NCBI RefSeq assembly: GCF_003574675.1
Contig: NZ_QOAZ01000022.1
Coordinates: forward strand, 1-59,989
DNA: 59,989 nucleotides
Reading direction: 5' to 3'
DNA from: Azohydromonas sediminis
GTDB taxonomy: Bacteria; Pseudomonadota; Gammaproteobacteria; Burkholderiales; Burkholderiaceae_C
Of the stretch, positions 10,188 to 20,026 are shown piece after piece. Numbering within the stretch: position 1 is the stretch's first letter; every line of letters starts with the position of its first letter. The notes under the pieces were generated by a model. The model searched no databases. It saw only the letters and a list, made by a program, of their open reading frames with translations, and was not told the DNA's origin. A program made the position numbers and the translations under genes.

Positions 10188-10579
10188 TGCGGCGGGGTTC
10201 CGTTCGGCAGGCGGCGTCGGCTGCGGCGTCACGGGGTCGCGCCGTGCGCGGCGCATGCACCCGGCGGCGCGACACGCGCACCGCCTCGCTGACGCGGCCG
10301 CGAGGATAGCGGCAGCCCTGCCCACCTGCACGCCGGTGCGCGCAGCCCACGGTGGCGCCGTGCGCGGACCGGCGCGCGGCAACGGCATCGCACGGGCCGC
10401 CGCCGCCGCGGTTGACGCAGCGCAAACCCGCTGCGATCCGGCGACGCCCTCGTTCTTCCGGACGATGCGCCCGCGCGGTGCCATCGTTCCGTTGCCGCGG
10501 CCAGGCTGACCGACGGCAGGATGGGCAACGCCACGCCCGCGGGCCACAGTGAGGGCCGTCCACGAACGGAGCGAACCCC
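10188..10579. other. Gene-free region between divergent selD and narK1
   Basis: This 392-base stretch must contain the promoters of selD (leftward) and of the nar operon (rightward). Long open frames cross it but they are GC-driven and show no recognisable protein. Apart from an FNR/ANR-like site at 10412-10425 and a GAACGGAG-type ribosome binding site just before narK1, I see no repeats, RNA genes or strong sigma-70 promoter. Confidence 0.6.
10412..10425 (+). promoter_or_regulatory. Possible FNR/ANR/DNR-type box upstream of the nar operon
   Basis: TTGAC-GCAG-CGCAA resembles the Crp/FNR-family consensus TTGAT-N4-ATCAA, with one mismatch in the left arm and two in the right. It lies about 160 bases before the narK1 start. 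Oxygen-responsive activation is expected for such operons, which raises the prior, but the match is imperfect and no transcription start is known. Confidence 0.35.
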
Positions 10580-11857
10580 ATGGCCGCCCAAGCCACCCCG
10601 ATCCCCCGCCAGGCCTGGTCGGTGCTGATCGTCAGCACCTGGGCCTTCACCGTGTGCTTCATGGTGTGGATGATGTTCGGCGTCATCGGCATCCCGATCA
10701 AGCAGCAGCTCGGCCTGAACGCGACCGAGTTCGGCCTGCTGACCGCCACGCCGGTGCTCACCGGCTCGCTGGTGCGCGTGCCGCTGGGCATCTGGACCGA
10801 CAAGTACGGCGGGCGCATCGTGATGACGGTGCTGATGGCGGTCACGGTGCCGGCGATCTGGCTGATGGCCTATGCCACCGAGTTCTGGCACTTCCTCGTC
10901 ATCGGCCTGTTCGTCGGGCTGGCGGGCGGCTCGTTCTCGGTCGGCACGCCATACGTCGCGCGCTGGTTCCCGCCGAACCGCCGCGGCATGGCGATGGGCG
11001 TGTACGGCGCTGGCAACTCGGGCGCGGCGGTCAACAAGTTCGTCGCCCCGGCGATCGTCGTCGCCTTCGGCTGGACGATGGTGCCGCAGGTCTACGCCGC
11101 GATCATGGCCGGCACGGTCATCCTGTTCTGGCTCTTCAGCGCGAGCGACCCGGGCCACCTCGTGCCATCGAGCACCCGCTTCGTCGACCAGCTGAAGATG
11201 CTGAAAGACCCGAAGGTGCTCAAGTACTGCCAGTACTACAGCATCGTCTTCGGCGGCTACGTCGCGCTGGCGCTGTGGATGGTGCAGTACTACGTCGGCG
11301 AGTACGGGCTGGACATCCGCGTCGCCGCGCTGCTGGCGGCGGCGTTCTCGCTGCCCGGCGGCGTGCTGCGCGCGATCGGCGGGGTGCTGTCGGACCGGTA
11401 TGGCGCGCACCGCGTGACGTGGTGGGTGCTGTGGGTCAGCTGGATCTGCCTGTTCCTGCTCAGCTACCCGCAGACGCAGTTCACGATCCTCACCGTCGAC
11501 GGCCCGAAGACGTTCCACATCGGCCTGAACGTCTACCTGTTCACGCTGCTGATGTTCGTGCTCGGCATCGCGTGGGCCTTCGGCAAGGCGAGCGTCTTCA
11601 AGTACATCGGCGACGACTACCCGCACAACATCGGCACCGTCAGCGGCATCGTCGGTCTGGCCGGTGGTCTCGGCGGCTTCGTGCTGCCGATCATGTTCGG
11701 CGCGCTGATGGACCTCACCGGCATCCGCTCGAGCGCCTTCATGCTGATGTACGGCGTGGTCTGGGTCTCGCTGATCTGGATGTACTGGACCGAGGTGCGC
11801 AAGACCGAGGTCATGGGCGACAAGGCGCCGCCGTCGCCGCTCGCGGCCCTGCGCTGA
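10580..11857 (+). CDS. narK1: NarK1-type nitrate/nitrite MFS transporter (first of three)
   Basis: A 425-residue major facilitator protein with about 12 hydrophobic segments. The nitrate-porter signature GLAGGSFSVGTPYVARWFP is visible around residue 113-131, and GIWTDKYGGR is the loop 2-3 motif. It resembles the NarK1 type usually regarded as nitrate/proton symporters. It opens the nar operon, followed after 39 bases by a second transporter. Sequence features differ clearly from the two following NarK proteins, so it is not a recent duplicate of them. Transport direction is inferred from family membership. Confidence 0.9.
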   Translation: MAAQATPIPRQAWSVLIVSTWAFTVCFMVWMMFGVIGIPIKQQLGLNATEFGLLTATPVLTGSLVRVPLGIWTDKYGGRIVMTVLMAVTVPAIWLMAYATEFWHFLVIGLFVGLAGGSFSVGTPYVARWFPPNRRGMAMGVYGAGNSGAAVNKFVAPAIVVAFGWTMVPQVYAAIMAGTVILFWLFSASDPGHLVPSSTRFVDQLKMLKDPKVLKYCQYYSIVFGGYVALALWMVQYYVGEYGLDIRVAALLAAAFSLPGGVLRAIGGVLSDRYGAHRVTWWVLWVSWICLFLLSYPQTQFTILTVDGPKTFHIGLNVYLFTLLMFVLGIAWAFGKASVFKYIGDDYPHNIGTVSGIVGLAGGLGGFVLPIMFGALMDLTGIRSSAFMLMYGVVWVSLIWMYWTEVRKTEVMGDKAPPSPLAALR

Positions 11858-11896
11858 GAGACCCCCCGGCGAGCCCGCAACGAACGAGGAATGCAC

Positions 11897-13261
11897 ATGT
11901 CCGCAAGCAACACGACACCGGCGCCGCGCGCGTCCGGCACCTGGCTGCAGCGCTGGGAGCCCGAGAACGAGCAGTTCTGGAACAGCGGCGGCTCGGCGCT
12001 CGCGTGGCGCACGCTCACGATCACGACGCTGAACCTGACGATGGCCTTCATGGCCTGGTTCCTCGTGTCGGCGCTCGTCGTGCGGCTGCCGCAGATCGGC
12101 TTCAAGTTCACGCCGACCGAGCTATTCTGGCTCGCCGCGATGCCGGGGCTGGCCGGCGGCACGCTGCGCCTCGTGCACATGTTCCTGACGCCGATGTTCG
12201 GCACGCGGCACGTCGTCAGCCTGTCGACGCTGTCGCTGCTGGTGCCGCTGGTGGGCTGGTTCTACGCGGTGCAGAACCCCGCGACGCCGTACTGGGTGCT
12301 GCTCGTGCTGGCCTTCCTCGCCGGGCTGGGCGGCGGCAACTTCTCGTCGTTCATGCCGTCGACGAGCCTGTTCTTCCCGAAACGGCTGCAGGGCACGGCG
12401 CTCGCGATCCAGGCCGGTATCGGCAACTTCGGCGTCTCGATCGTGCAGTTCGTGACGCCGTGGGTGATCGGCTTCTCGCTGCTCGGCGGCGCGGCCTTCA
12501 TGGGCGAGAGCCAGACGATGACCAAGGCCGGCGTGCAGAGCCAGGTGTGGCTGCAGAACGCGCCGGCGGTGATGATCCCCTTCGTCGTCGTGTTCGGCAT
12601 CAGCGCGCGGCTGATGCTGAAGTCGGTGCCGATCAAGGCCAACTTCGCGCAGCAGTTCGACATCTTCCGCTCGCGCCACACGTGGTCGATGACGTCGCTG
12701 TACATCATGACGTTCGGCGCGTTCTCGGGCCTGTCGGCGACGTTCCCGCTGCTGATCCGCCAGATCTACGGCGGCTTCGAGGGTGCGCCCGACCCGCTGG
12801 CCTGGGCCTTCTACGGGCCGCTGGTGGGCTCGGCGTCGCGCGTGATCGCCGGGCCGCTGTCGGACAAGCTCGGCGGTGCGCGCGTCACGCACTGGGCGGC
12901 GCTGGGCATGCTCGGCGCGACGCTGTGGGTCACGACGCTGACGTCGCCGACCGGGCTCGACAGCTTCCCGCTGTTCGTCGCCGGGATGCTGACGCTGTTC
13001 TTCTTCGCCGGCATCGGCAACGCGTCGACGTTCAAGCAGATGCCGATGCTGTTCGAGCCGCGGCAGGCCGGCGGCGTGATCGGCTTCACCGGCGCGATCG
13101 CGGCCTACGGCCCGTTCATCTTCGGGATGCTGTTCGCGTGGTCGTTCGCGACCTTCAAGTCGGCCACACCGATCTTCTACGGGCTCGCGGCGTTCTTCGC
13201 CTTCAACGCCGCGCTGAACTGGTGGATGTACGCGCGCCGCGGCGCGGCCAACCCCTGCTGA
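11897..13261 (+). CDS. narK2: NarK2-type nitrate/nitrite transporter (second of three)
   Basis: A 454-residue MFS protein. The signature GLGGGNFSSFMPSTSLFFP and the nearby arginine region GGTLRLVHMFLTPMFGTR fit NarK-type nitrate/nitrite exchangers. The start at 11897 is chosen because a GAGGA ribosome binding site sits 6 bases upstream; the ATG at 11891 lies right against that site. The N-terminus (WLQRWEPENEQFWNSGGSALAWRTL) is the soluble leader also seen in the third transporter and in E. coli NarK. Likely role: nitrate/nitrite exchange during nitrate respiration. Confidence 0.9.
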   Translation: MSASNTTPAPRASGTWLQRWEPENEQFWNSGGSALAWRTLTITTLNLTMAFMAWFLVSALVVRLPQIGFKFTPTELFWLAAMPGLAGGTLRLVHMFLTPMFGTRHVVSLSTLSLLVPLVGWFYAVQNPATPYWVLLVLAFLAGLGGGNFSSFMPSTSLFFPKRLQGTALAIQAGIGNFGVSIVQFVTPWVIGFSLLGGAAFMGESQTMTKAGVQSQVWLQNAPAVMIPFVVVFGISARLMLKSVPIKANFAQQFDIFRSRHTWSMTSLYIMTFGAFSGLSATFPLLIRQIYGGFEGAPDPLAWAFYGPLVGSASRVIAGPLSDKLGGARVTHWAALGMLGATLWVTTLTSPTGLDSFPLFVAGMLTLFFFAGIGNASTFKQMPMLFEPRQAGGVIGFTGAIAAYGPFIFGMLFAWSFATFKSATPIFYGLAAFFAFNAALNWWMYARRGAANPC

Positions 13262-13285
13262 GGCCCCGCCCGCACACCGACGGCC

Positions 13286-14662
13286 ATGGCTGCGACGCAC
13301 GTCATCGCGCACTGGGACCCGGAAGACGCCGGGTTCTGGGCGGCGCGCGGCCAGCGCATCGCCGCGCGCAACCTGTGGCTGTCAGTCGCGACGCTGACGC
13401 TGTCGTTCGCGGTGTGGATGCTGTGGTCGGCGCTCGTCGTGTACCTGGGCGCGGCGGGATTTCGCTACTCGACGAACCAGCTGTTCTGGCTCGCGGCGCT
13501 GCCCGCGCTCAGCGGCGCGACGCTGCGCATCGTCTACAGCTTCGCCGTGCCGGTGTTCGGCGGGCGGCGCTGGGCGGCGTGGTCGACCGCGAGCCTGCTG
13601 CTGCCGGCGCTCGGCGTGGGCCTCGCGGTGCGCAACCCCGACACGCCGTACGAAGTGATGCTCGGCCTGGCGCTGCTGTGCGGGCTGGGCGGCGGCAACT
13701 TCGCGAGCACGATGGCGCACGTCAGCTTCCTCTATCCGCGCTCGCGCAAGGGCTACGCGCTCGGCATCGCCGCGGGTCTCGGACACCTGGGCGTGCCGCT
13801 CGTGCAGTTCGTCGTGCCGGTCGTCGTCACGACGGGCGTGTTCGGCGCGCTCGGCGGGGCGCCGCAGACGACGCCGCAGGGGCAGACGCTGTGGCTGCAG
13901 AACGCCGGCTTCGTCTGGGTGCCGCTGATCGCGGCCAGCGCACTGGCCGCGTGGTGGGGCATGAACGACCTGGCCGACGTGCGCGCGCGCTTCGCTGAGC
14001 AGGTCGTGATCTTCCGGCGGCGCCACAACTGGCTGATGAGCTGGCTGTACCTCGGCACGTTCGGCAGCTTCATCGGCTACGCGGCCGGTTTCCCGCTGCT
14101 GGCGCACAGCCAGTTCCCCGACGCGACCGTGACGCACGCGGCATGGCTCGGGCCGCTGCTCGGTGCGCTCGCGCGTCCGCTGGGCGGTGCGCTCGCCGAC
14201 CGCCTCGGCGGCGGGCGCGTCACGCTGTGGAGCTTCGTCGCGATGGCCGCCGGCGTGGTCGCGGTGCTGCTGTGCCTGCCCGGCGACGCACGGGCCGGTT
14301 CGTTCGCCGGCTTCGTCGCCAGCTTCCTCGTGCTGTTCGTGGCCTCGGGCATCGGCAACGGCAGCACGTTCCGCATGATTCCGCTGATCTTCCTCGCCGA
14401 GCGCCAGCGCGCGGCCGCCACGACGCCGGCGGCGCAGGCGCAGGCACAGCGCGAGGGCAGCCGCGAGGGTGCCGCGGTGCTCGGCTTCGCGAGTGCGATC
14501 GCCGCCTACGGCGGCTTCTTCATCCCGAAGAGCTACGGCTCGTCGATCGCGCTGACCGGCGGGCCCGAGGTGGCGCTCGTCGCCTTCGTCGTCTTCTACC
14601 TGACCTGCATCGCGATCACGTGGTGGTTCTACGCCCGCCCGCTCGCGCCCCTGCCCTGCTGA
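13286..14662 (+). CDS. NarK-type nitrate/nitrite transporter (third of three)
   Basis: A 458-residue MFS protein beginning with WDPEDAGFWAARGQRIAARNLW. The segment SGATLRIVYSFAVPVFGGRRWAAWST is very close to E. coli NarK in pattern, and GLGGGNFASTMAHVSFLYP carries the nitrate signature. A 15-residue Ala/Gln/Arg-rich insertion (around residues 375-395) lies in a late loop. It shares with narK2 the soluble leader but differs throughout, so the pair is an old duplication. It is followed 14 bases later by narG. Three NarK genes before narG is more than the usual one or two. Confidence 0.9.
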   Translation: MAATHVIAHWDPEDAGFWAARGQRIAARNLWLSVATLTLSFAVWMLWSALVVYLGAAGFRYSTNQLFWLAALPALSGATLRIVYSFAVPVFGGRRWAAWSTASLLLPALGVGLAVRNPDTPYEVMLGLALLCGLGGGNFASTMAHVSFLYPRSRKGYALGIAAGLGHLGVPLVQFVVPVVVTTGVFGALGGAPQTTPQGQTLWLQNAGFVWVPLIAASALAAWWGMNDLADVRARFAEQVVIFRRRHNWLMSWLYLGTFGSFIGYAAGFPLLAHSQFPDATVTHAAWLGPLLGALARPLGGALADRLGGGRVTLWSFVAMAAGVVAVLLCLPGDARAGSFAGFVASFLVLFVASGIGNGSTFRMIPLIFLAERQRAAATTPAAQAQAQREGSREGAAVLGFASAIAAYGGFFIPKSYGSSIALTGGPEVALVAFVVFYLTCIAITWWFYARPLAPLPC

Positions 14663-14676
14663 AAGGACCTGCGACC

Positions 14677-17600
14677 ATGAGTCACTTTCTCGACCGCCTG
14701 CTGCACTTCTCGCTGCCCAAGGAGGCGTTCGCCAACGGGCACGGCGTCGTCACCGGCGAAGACCGCACCTGGGAAGACGCCTACCGCAACCGCTGGGCGC
14801 ACGACAAGATCGTGCGCAGCACGCACGGCGTCAACTGCACCGGCAGCTGCAGCTGGAAGATCTACGTCAAGGGCGGCATCGTCGCGTGGGAGACGCAGCA
14901 GACCGACTACCCGCGCACGCGCGCCGACCTGCCCAACCACGAGCCGCGCGGCTGCGCACGCGGCGCGAGCTACAGCTGGTACCTCTACAGCGCCAACCGG
15001 CTGAAGTACCCGATGGTGCGCGGGCGGCTGCTCGAGCGCTGGCGCGCGGCGCTGAAGGCGCACCGCGACCCGGTCGACGCGTGGGCCAGCATCGTCGAGG
15101 ACCCCGCCGCGCGCCGCGACTACCAGCAGGTGCGCGGCATGGGCGGCTTTGTCCGCTCGACCTGGGACGAGGTCAACCAGCTGATCGCGGCGGCCAACGT
15201 CTACACGATCAAGACCCATGGCCCCGACCGGGTGATCGGCTTCTCGCCCATCCCGGCGATGAGCATGGTCAGCTACGCGGCGGGCTCGCGCTATCTGTCG
15301 CTGATCGGCGGCGTGTGCATGAGCTTCTACGACTGGTACTGCGACCTGCCGCCGGCGAGCCCGCAGATCTGGGGCGAACAGACCGACGTGCCCGAGAGCG
15401 CCGACTGGTACAACTCGACGTACCTGATCGCCTGGGGCTCGAACGTGCCGCAGACGCGCACGCCCGACGCGCACTTCTTCACCGAGGTGCGCTACAAGGG
15501 CGCGAAGACGGTCGCGGTGACGCCCGACTACTCCGAGGTCGCCAAGCTGGCCGACCTGTGGCTGCACCCCAAGCAGGGCACCGACGCGGCGCTCGCGATG
15601 GCGATGGGCCACGTCGCGCTCAAGGAGTTCTACTTCGACAAGCGGTCGGCATACTTCGACGACTACGCCCGCCGCTACACCGACCTGCCGATGCTCGTGC
15701 TGCTCGACGAGCGCACGCTGCCCGACGGCTCGACGGTGCTCACGCCCGGGCGCTACCTGCGCGCGAGCGACTTCAACGGCAAGCTCGGCCAGACGAACAA
15801 CCCCGAGTGGAAGACCGTCGCGTTCGACACCACCGGCCGCGCCGTGCTGCCCAACGGCTCGATCGGCTTCCGCTGGGGCCCCGAGGGCCGCGCCGACGCC
15901 GGCAAGTGGAACCTCGAGGCCAAGGAGGCGCGGCACGGCGCCGACGTCAAGCTCAAGCTGTCGGTGCTCGAGGACGGCGCGCAGGCGCACGAAATCGTCG
16001 ACGTGACGCTGCTGTACTTCGCCGGCGCCGACGTGCCGCACTTCCCGAGCAGCAAGCGCGACGGCAACCTGCACCGCGTGCGCGTGCCCGCCGTGCGGCT
16101 GCGGCTGGGCAAGGCCGGTGAAGCACGCCACGCGCTGGTGGCCACCGTGTTCGACCTGCAGGCCGCGCAGTACGGCATCGACCGCGGCCTGGGCAGCGGC
16201 GCGAAGGACTACGACGACGACTACCCCTACACGCCGGCGTGGCAGGAGAGGATCACCGGCGTGCCGCGCGACCAGGTCGTCACCGTCGCGCGCCAGTTCG
16301 CCGACAACGCCGACCGGACGCACGGCAAGTCGATGATCATCATCGGCGCGGCGATGAACCACTGGTACCACGCCGACATGAACTACCGCGGCGTGATCAA
16401 CCTGCTGATGCTGTGCGGCTGCGTCGGCCAGAGCGGCGGCGGCTGGGCGCACTACGTCGGCCAGGAGAAGCTGCGCCCGCAGACCGGCTGGCTGCCGCTG
16501 GCGTTCGCGCTCGACTGGATCCGCCCGCCGCGGCAGCAGAACAGCACGAGCTTCTTCTACGCGCACACCGACCAGTGGCGCTACGAGAAGCTCGGCGTCG
16601 ACGAGATCCTGTCGCCGCTCGCGGACCGCTCGAAGTTCGGCGGCAGCCTGATCGACTACAACGTGCGCGCCGAGCGCATGGGCTGGCTGCCCTCAGCGCC
16701 GCAACTCAAGACCAACCCGCTGCAGGTCGTGCGCGACGCGCAGGCCGCCGGCCTCGACCCGAAGGACTACGTCGTCAAGGCGCTGAAGGACGGCACGCTG
16801 CAGATGAGCTGCGAAGACCCCGACGCGCCGCAGAACTGGCCGCGCAACCTGTTCGTCTGGCGCTCGAACCTGCTCGGCTCGAGCGGCAAGGGCCACGAGT
16901 ACTTCTGCCGCCACCTGCTCGGCACCGAAAGCGGCATCCAGGGCAAGGACCTGGGTGCCGACGGCGCCAAGCCGACCGAGGTCGCGTGGCACGACCGCGC
17001 GCCCGAAGGCAAGCTCGACCTGCTCGTCACGCTCGACTTCCGCATGAGCACGACGTGCCTGTACAGCGACGTCGTGCTGCCCACCGCGAGCTGGTACGAG
17101 AAGAACGACCTCAACACCAGCGACATGCACCCCTTCATCCACCCGCTTTCGGCCGCCGTCGACCCGGTGTGGCAAAGCCGCAGCGACTGGGAGATCTACA
17201 AGGGCTTCGCGAAGGCGTTCAGCGAGGTCTGTGTCGGACACCTCGGCGTCGAGAAGGACGTGGTGCTCACGCCGCTGATGCACGACACGCCCGCCGAGCT
17301 CGCGCAGCCGCTCGACGTCAAGGATTGGAAGAAGGGCGAGTGCGAGCTGATCCCGGGCAAGACGGCGCCGCAGATCACCGTCGTCGAGCGCGACTACCCC
17401 GGCGTGTTCAAGCGCTTCACGTCGCTCGGGCCGCTGATGGAGAAGGTCGGCAACGGCGGCAAGGGCATCGCGTGGAACACCGCCACCGAAGTCGCACAGC
17501 TGCGCGAGCTCAACGGCACCGACGCCGAGGGCCGCGCGCGCATCGTCAGCGACATCGACGCCTGCGAGGTCGTGCTGCAGCTCGCGCCCGAGACCAACGG

Positions 17601-18468
17601 CCACGTCGCGGTCAAGGCCTGGGAGGCGCTGTCCAAGGCCACCGGGCGCGAGCACGCGCACCTGGCGCTGCACCGCGAGGACGAGAAGATCCGCTTCCGT
17701 GACATCCAGGCGCAGCCGCGCAAGATCATCAGCTCGCCGACGTGGAGCGGGCTGGAGAGCGAGAAAGTCTCGTACAACGCCGGCTACACCAACGTCCACG
17801 AGCTGATCCCGTGGCGCACCCTCAGCGGCCGCCAGCAGTTCTATCAGGACCACCCGTGGATGCGAGCGTTCGGCGAGGCGATGTCGAGCTACCGCCCGCC
17901 GGTGGACCTGAAGACGACGTCGGGCATCCACGGCGTCAAGCCCAACGGCAACCCCGAGATCCTGCTGAACTTCATCACGCCGCACCAGAAGTGGGGCATC
18001 CACAGCACCTACTCGGACAACCTGATCATGCTCACGCTCAACCGCGGCGGGCCGGTGATCTGGCTGTCGGAGGTCGACGCGAAGAAGGCCGGCATCGAGG
18101 ACAACGACTGGGTCGAGCTGTTCAACATCAACGGCGCGATCGCCGCGCGCGCGGTGGTCAGCCAGCGCGTCAACCCCGGCATGACGCTGATGTACCACGC
18201 GCAGGAAAAGATCATCAACACGCCGGGCTCGGAGATCACCGGCGTGCGCGGCGGCATCCACAACAGCGTCACGCGCATCGTCACGAAGCCGACGCACATG
18301 ATCGGCGGCTACGCGCAGCTCGCCTACGGCTTCAACTACTACGGGACGATCGGCACGAACCGCGACGAGTTCGTCGTCGTGCGCAAGATGGCCAAGGTCG
18401 ACTGGCTCGACACGCCGCGCGACGACCACCTCGCGAAGGCGTACCAGAGCCAGGGCGAGAACCCCTGA
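14677..18468 (+). CDS. narG: Respiratory nitrate reductase alpha subunit
   Basis: A 1263-residue molybdenum (bis-MGD) subunit that reduces nitrate to nitrite on the cytoplasmic side of the membrane-bound NarGHI complex. The FS0 cluster ligands H50, C54, C58 and C93 keep the exact H-x3-C-x3-C-x34-C spacing of E. coli NarG. The probable molybdenum ligand is D223 in YCDLPPASP. The length agrees with the family (about 1250). A GAAAGGA ribosome binding site precedes the ATG. It is followed by narH, narJ and narI in the standard order. Confidence 0.98.
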   Translation: MSHFLDRLLHFSLPKEAFANGHGVVTGEDRTWEDAYRNRWAHDKIVRSTHGVNCTGSCSWKIYVKGGIVAWETQQTDYPRTRADLPNHEPRGCARGASYSWYLYSANRLKYPMVRGRLLERWRAALKAHRDPVDAWASIVEDPAARRDYQQVRGMGGFVRSTWDEVNQLIAAANVYTIKTHGPDRVIGFSPIPAMSMVSYAAGSRYLSLIGGVCMSFYDWYCDLPPASPQIWGEQTDVPESADWYNSTYLIAWGSNVPQTRTPDAHFFTEVRYKGAKTVAVTPDYSEVAKLADLWLHPKQGTDAALAMAMGHVALKEFYFDKRSAYFDDYARRYTDLPMLVLLDERTLPDGSTVLTPGRYLRASDFNGKLGQTNNPEWKTVAFDTTGRAVLPNGSIGFRWGPEGRADAGKWNLEAKEARHGADVKLKLSVLEDGAQAHEIVDVTLLYFAGADVPHFPSSKRDGNLHRVRVPAVRLRLGKAGEARHALVATVFDLQAAQYGIDRGLGSGAKDYDDDYPYTPAWQERITGVPRDQVVTVARQFADNADRTHGKSMIIIGAAMNHWYHADMNYRGVINLLMLCGCVGQSGGGWAHYVGQEKLRPQTGWLPLAFALDWIRPPRQQNSTSFFYAHTDQWRYEKLGVDEILSPLADRSKFGGSLIDYNVRAERMGWLPSAPQLKTNPLQVVRDAQAAGLDPKDYVVKALKDGTLQMSCEDPDAPQNWPRNLFVWRSNLLGSSGKGHEYFCRHLLGTESGIQGKDLGADGAKPTEVAWHDRAPEGKLDLLVTLDFRMSTTCLYSDVVLPTASWYEKNDLNTSDMHPFIHPLSAAVDPVWQSRSDWEIYKGFAKAFSEVCVGHLGVEKDVVLTPLMHDTPAELAQPLDVKDWKKGECELIPGKTAPQITVVERDYPGVFKRFTSLGPLMEKVGNGGKGIAWNTATEVAQLRELNGTDAEGRARIVSDIDACEVVLQLAPETNGHVAVKAWEALSKATGREHAHLALHREDEKIRFRDIQAQPRKIISSPTWSGLESEKVSYNAGYTNVHELIPWRTLSGRQQFYQDHPWMRAFGEAMSSYRPPVDLKTTSGIHGVKPNGNPEILLNFITPHQKWGIHSTYSDNLIMLTLNRGGPVIWLSEVDAKKAGIEDNDWVELFNINGAIAARAVVSQRVNPGMTLMYHAQEKIINTPGSEITGVRGGIHNSVTRIVTKPTHMIGGYAQLAYGFNYYGTIGTNRDEFVVVRKMAKVDWLDTPRDDHLAKAYQSQGENP

Positions 18469-18500
18469 ACCGCCACCGGCCGCGAACAAGGAGCATCGAG

Positions 18501-20024
18501 ATGAAAGTGCGCGCACAGATCGGCATGGTGCTGAACCTGGACAAGTGCATCGGCTGCCACACCTGCAGCGTCACCTGCAAGAACGTCTGGACCAGCCGTC
18601 CCGGCGTCGAGTACGCCTGGTTCAACAACGTCGAGACCAAGCCCGGCATCGGCTACCCGAAGGAATGGGAGAACCAGGACAAGTGGAACGGCGGCTGGGC
18701 CCGCAAGGCCGACGGCACGATCGTGCCGCGCCAGGGCGGCAAGTGGCAGCTGCTGATGAAGATCTTCGCGAACCCGAACCTGCCCGAGATCGACGACTAC
18801 TACGAGCCGTTCACGTTCGACTACGACCACCTGCACTCGGCGCCCGAGATGCAGCACCAGCCCACCGCGCGGCCGCGCAGCCTGATCACCGGGCTGCGCA
18901 TGGACAAGATCGAGTGGGGCCCGAACTGGGAGGAGATCCTCGGCGGCGAATTCGCCAAGCGCAGCAAGGACAGGAACTTCGACGACGTCCAGAAGGACAT
19001 CTACGGCCAGTTCGAGCACACCTTCATGATGTACCTGCCCCGGCTGTGCGAGCACTGCCTGAACCCGGCGTGCGTCGCGAGCTGCCCGTCGGGCTCGATC
19101 TACAAGCGCGAGGAAGACGGCATCGTGCTGATCGACCAGGACAAGTGCCGCGGCTGGCGCATGTGCGTCTCGGGCTGCCCGTACAAGAAGATCTACTACA
19201 ACTGGAAGAGCGGCAAGGCCGAGAAGTGCATCTTCTGCTACCCGCGCATCGAGGCCGGCCAGCCGACCGTGTGCTCGGAGACCTGCGTCGGGCGTATCCG
19301 GTATCTGGGCGTGCTGCTGTACGACGCCGACCGCATCGGGCAGGCCGCCGCGGTGACGCGCGACCAGGACCTGTACCAGGCGCAGCTCGACGTCTTCCTC
19401 GACCCGCACGACCCGGCCGTGATCGAGCAGGCGCGCCGCGACGGCGTGCCCGAAGCCTGGCTCGAGGCCGCGCGCCACAGCCCCGTCTACAAGATGGCGA
19501 TGCAGTGGAAGGTCGCGCTGCCGCTGCACCCCGAGTACCGCACGCTGCCGATGGTGTGGTACGTGCCGCCGCTGTCGCCGATCACCGCGGCGGCCAACGC
19601 CGGGCACGTCGGCGCCAACGGCGAGATCCCCGACGTCGGCCAGCTGCGCATCCCGGTCAAGTACCTCGCGAACCTGCTGACCGCCGGCGACACGATGCCC
19701 GTCGTGCGCGCGCTCGAACGGATGCTCGCGATGCGAGCGTACCAGCGCGCCAAGCACGTCGACGGCACGCCCAATCGCGCGGCGATCGACCAGGTGCAGC
19801 TGAGCGTCGAGGACGTCGAGGACATGTACCGGATCATGGCGATCGCCAACTACGAGGACCGCTTCGTGATCCCGAGCACGCACCGCGAGTACGCCGAGAA
19901 CGCGTTCAACGTGCGCGGCAGCTGCGGCTTCAGCTTCGGCAACGGCTGCTCCGAGGGCGTCACCGAGACGAGCCTGTTCGGCAGCGAGAAGAAGCGCACC
20001 ATTCCCATCAAGGCGGAGGTCTGA
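18501..20024 (+). CDS. narH: Respiratory nitrate reductase beta subunit
   Basis: A 507-residue iron-sulfur subunit carrying electrons from NarI to NarG. The first cluster motif has C16, C19, C22 and C26, as in E. coli. The motif CRGWRMCVSGCP contains the tryptophan that replaces a cysteine and makes one cluster a 3Fe-4S centre, a NarH hallmark. Further clusters are seen in LCEHCLNPACVASCP and CIFCYPR. AAGGAG lies just before the start. The stop is 2 bases from the narJ start. Confidence 0.98.
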   Translation: MKVRAQIGMVLNLDKCIGCHTCSVTCKNVWTSRPGVEYAWFNNVETKPGIGYPKEWENQDKWNGGWARKADGTIVPRQGGKWQLLMKIFANPNLPEIDDYYEPFTFDYDHLHSAPEMQHQPTARPRSLITGLRMDKIEWGPNWEEILGGEFAKRSKDRNFDDVQKDIYGQFEHTFMMYLPRLCEHCLNPACVASCPSGSIYKREEDGIVLIDQDKCRGWRMCVSGCPYKKIYYNWKSGKAEKCIFCYPRIEAGQPTVCSETCVGRIRYLGVLLYDADRIGQAAAVTRDQDLYQAQLDVFLDPHDPAVIEQARRDGVPEAWLEAARHSPVYKMAMQWKVALPLHPEYRTLPMVWYVPPLSPITAAANAGHVGANGEIPDVGQLRIPVKYLANLLTAGDTMPVVRALERMLAMRAYQRAKHVDGTPNRAAIDQVQLSVEDVEDMYRIMAIANYEDRFVIPSTHREYAENAFNVRGSCGFSFGNGCSEGVTETSLFGSEKKRTIPIKAEV

Positions 20025-20026
20025 CC

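Noticed and set aside
10549-13998. Plus-strand open frame of 1149 codons across the narK genes
   Set aside because: It overlaps three clear NarK proteins in another frame and has no recognisable motifs; it is a GC-driven shadow.
16693-18516. Minus-strand open frame of 607 codons opposite narG
   Set aside because: Antisense of a well-supported gene; no family features.
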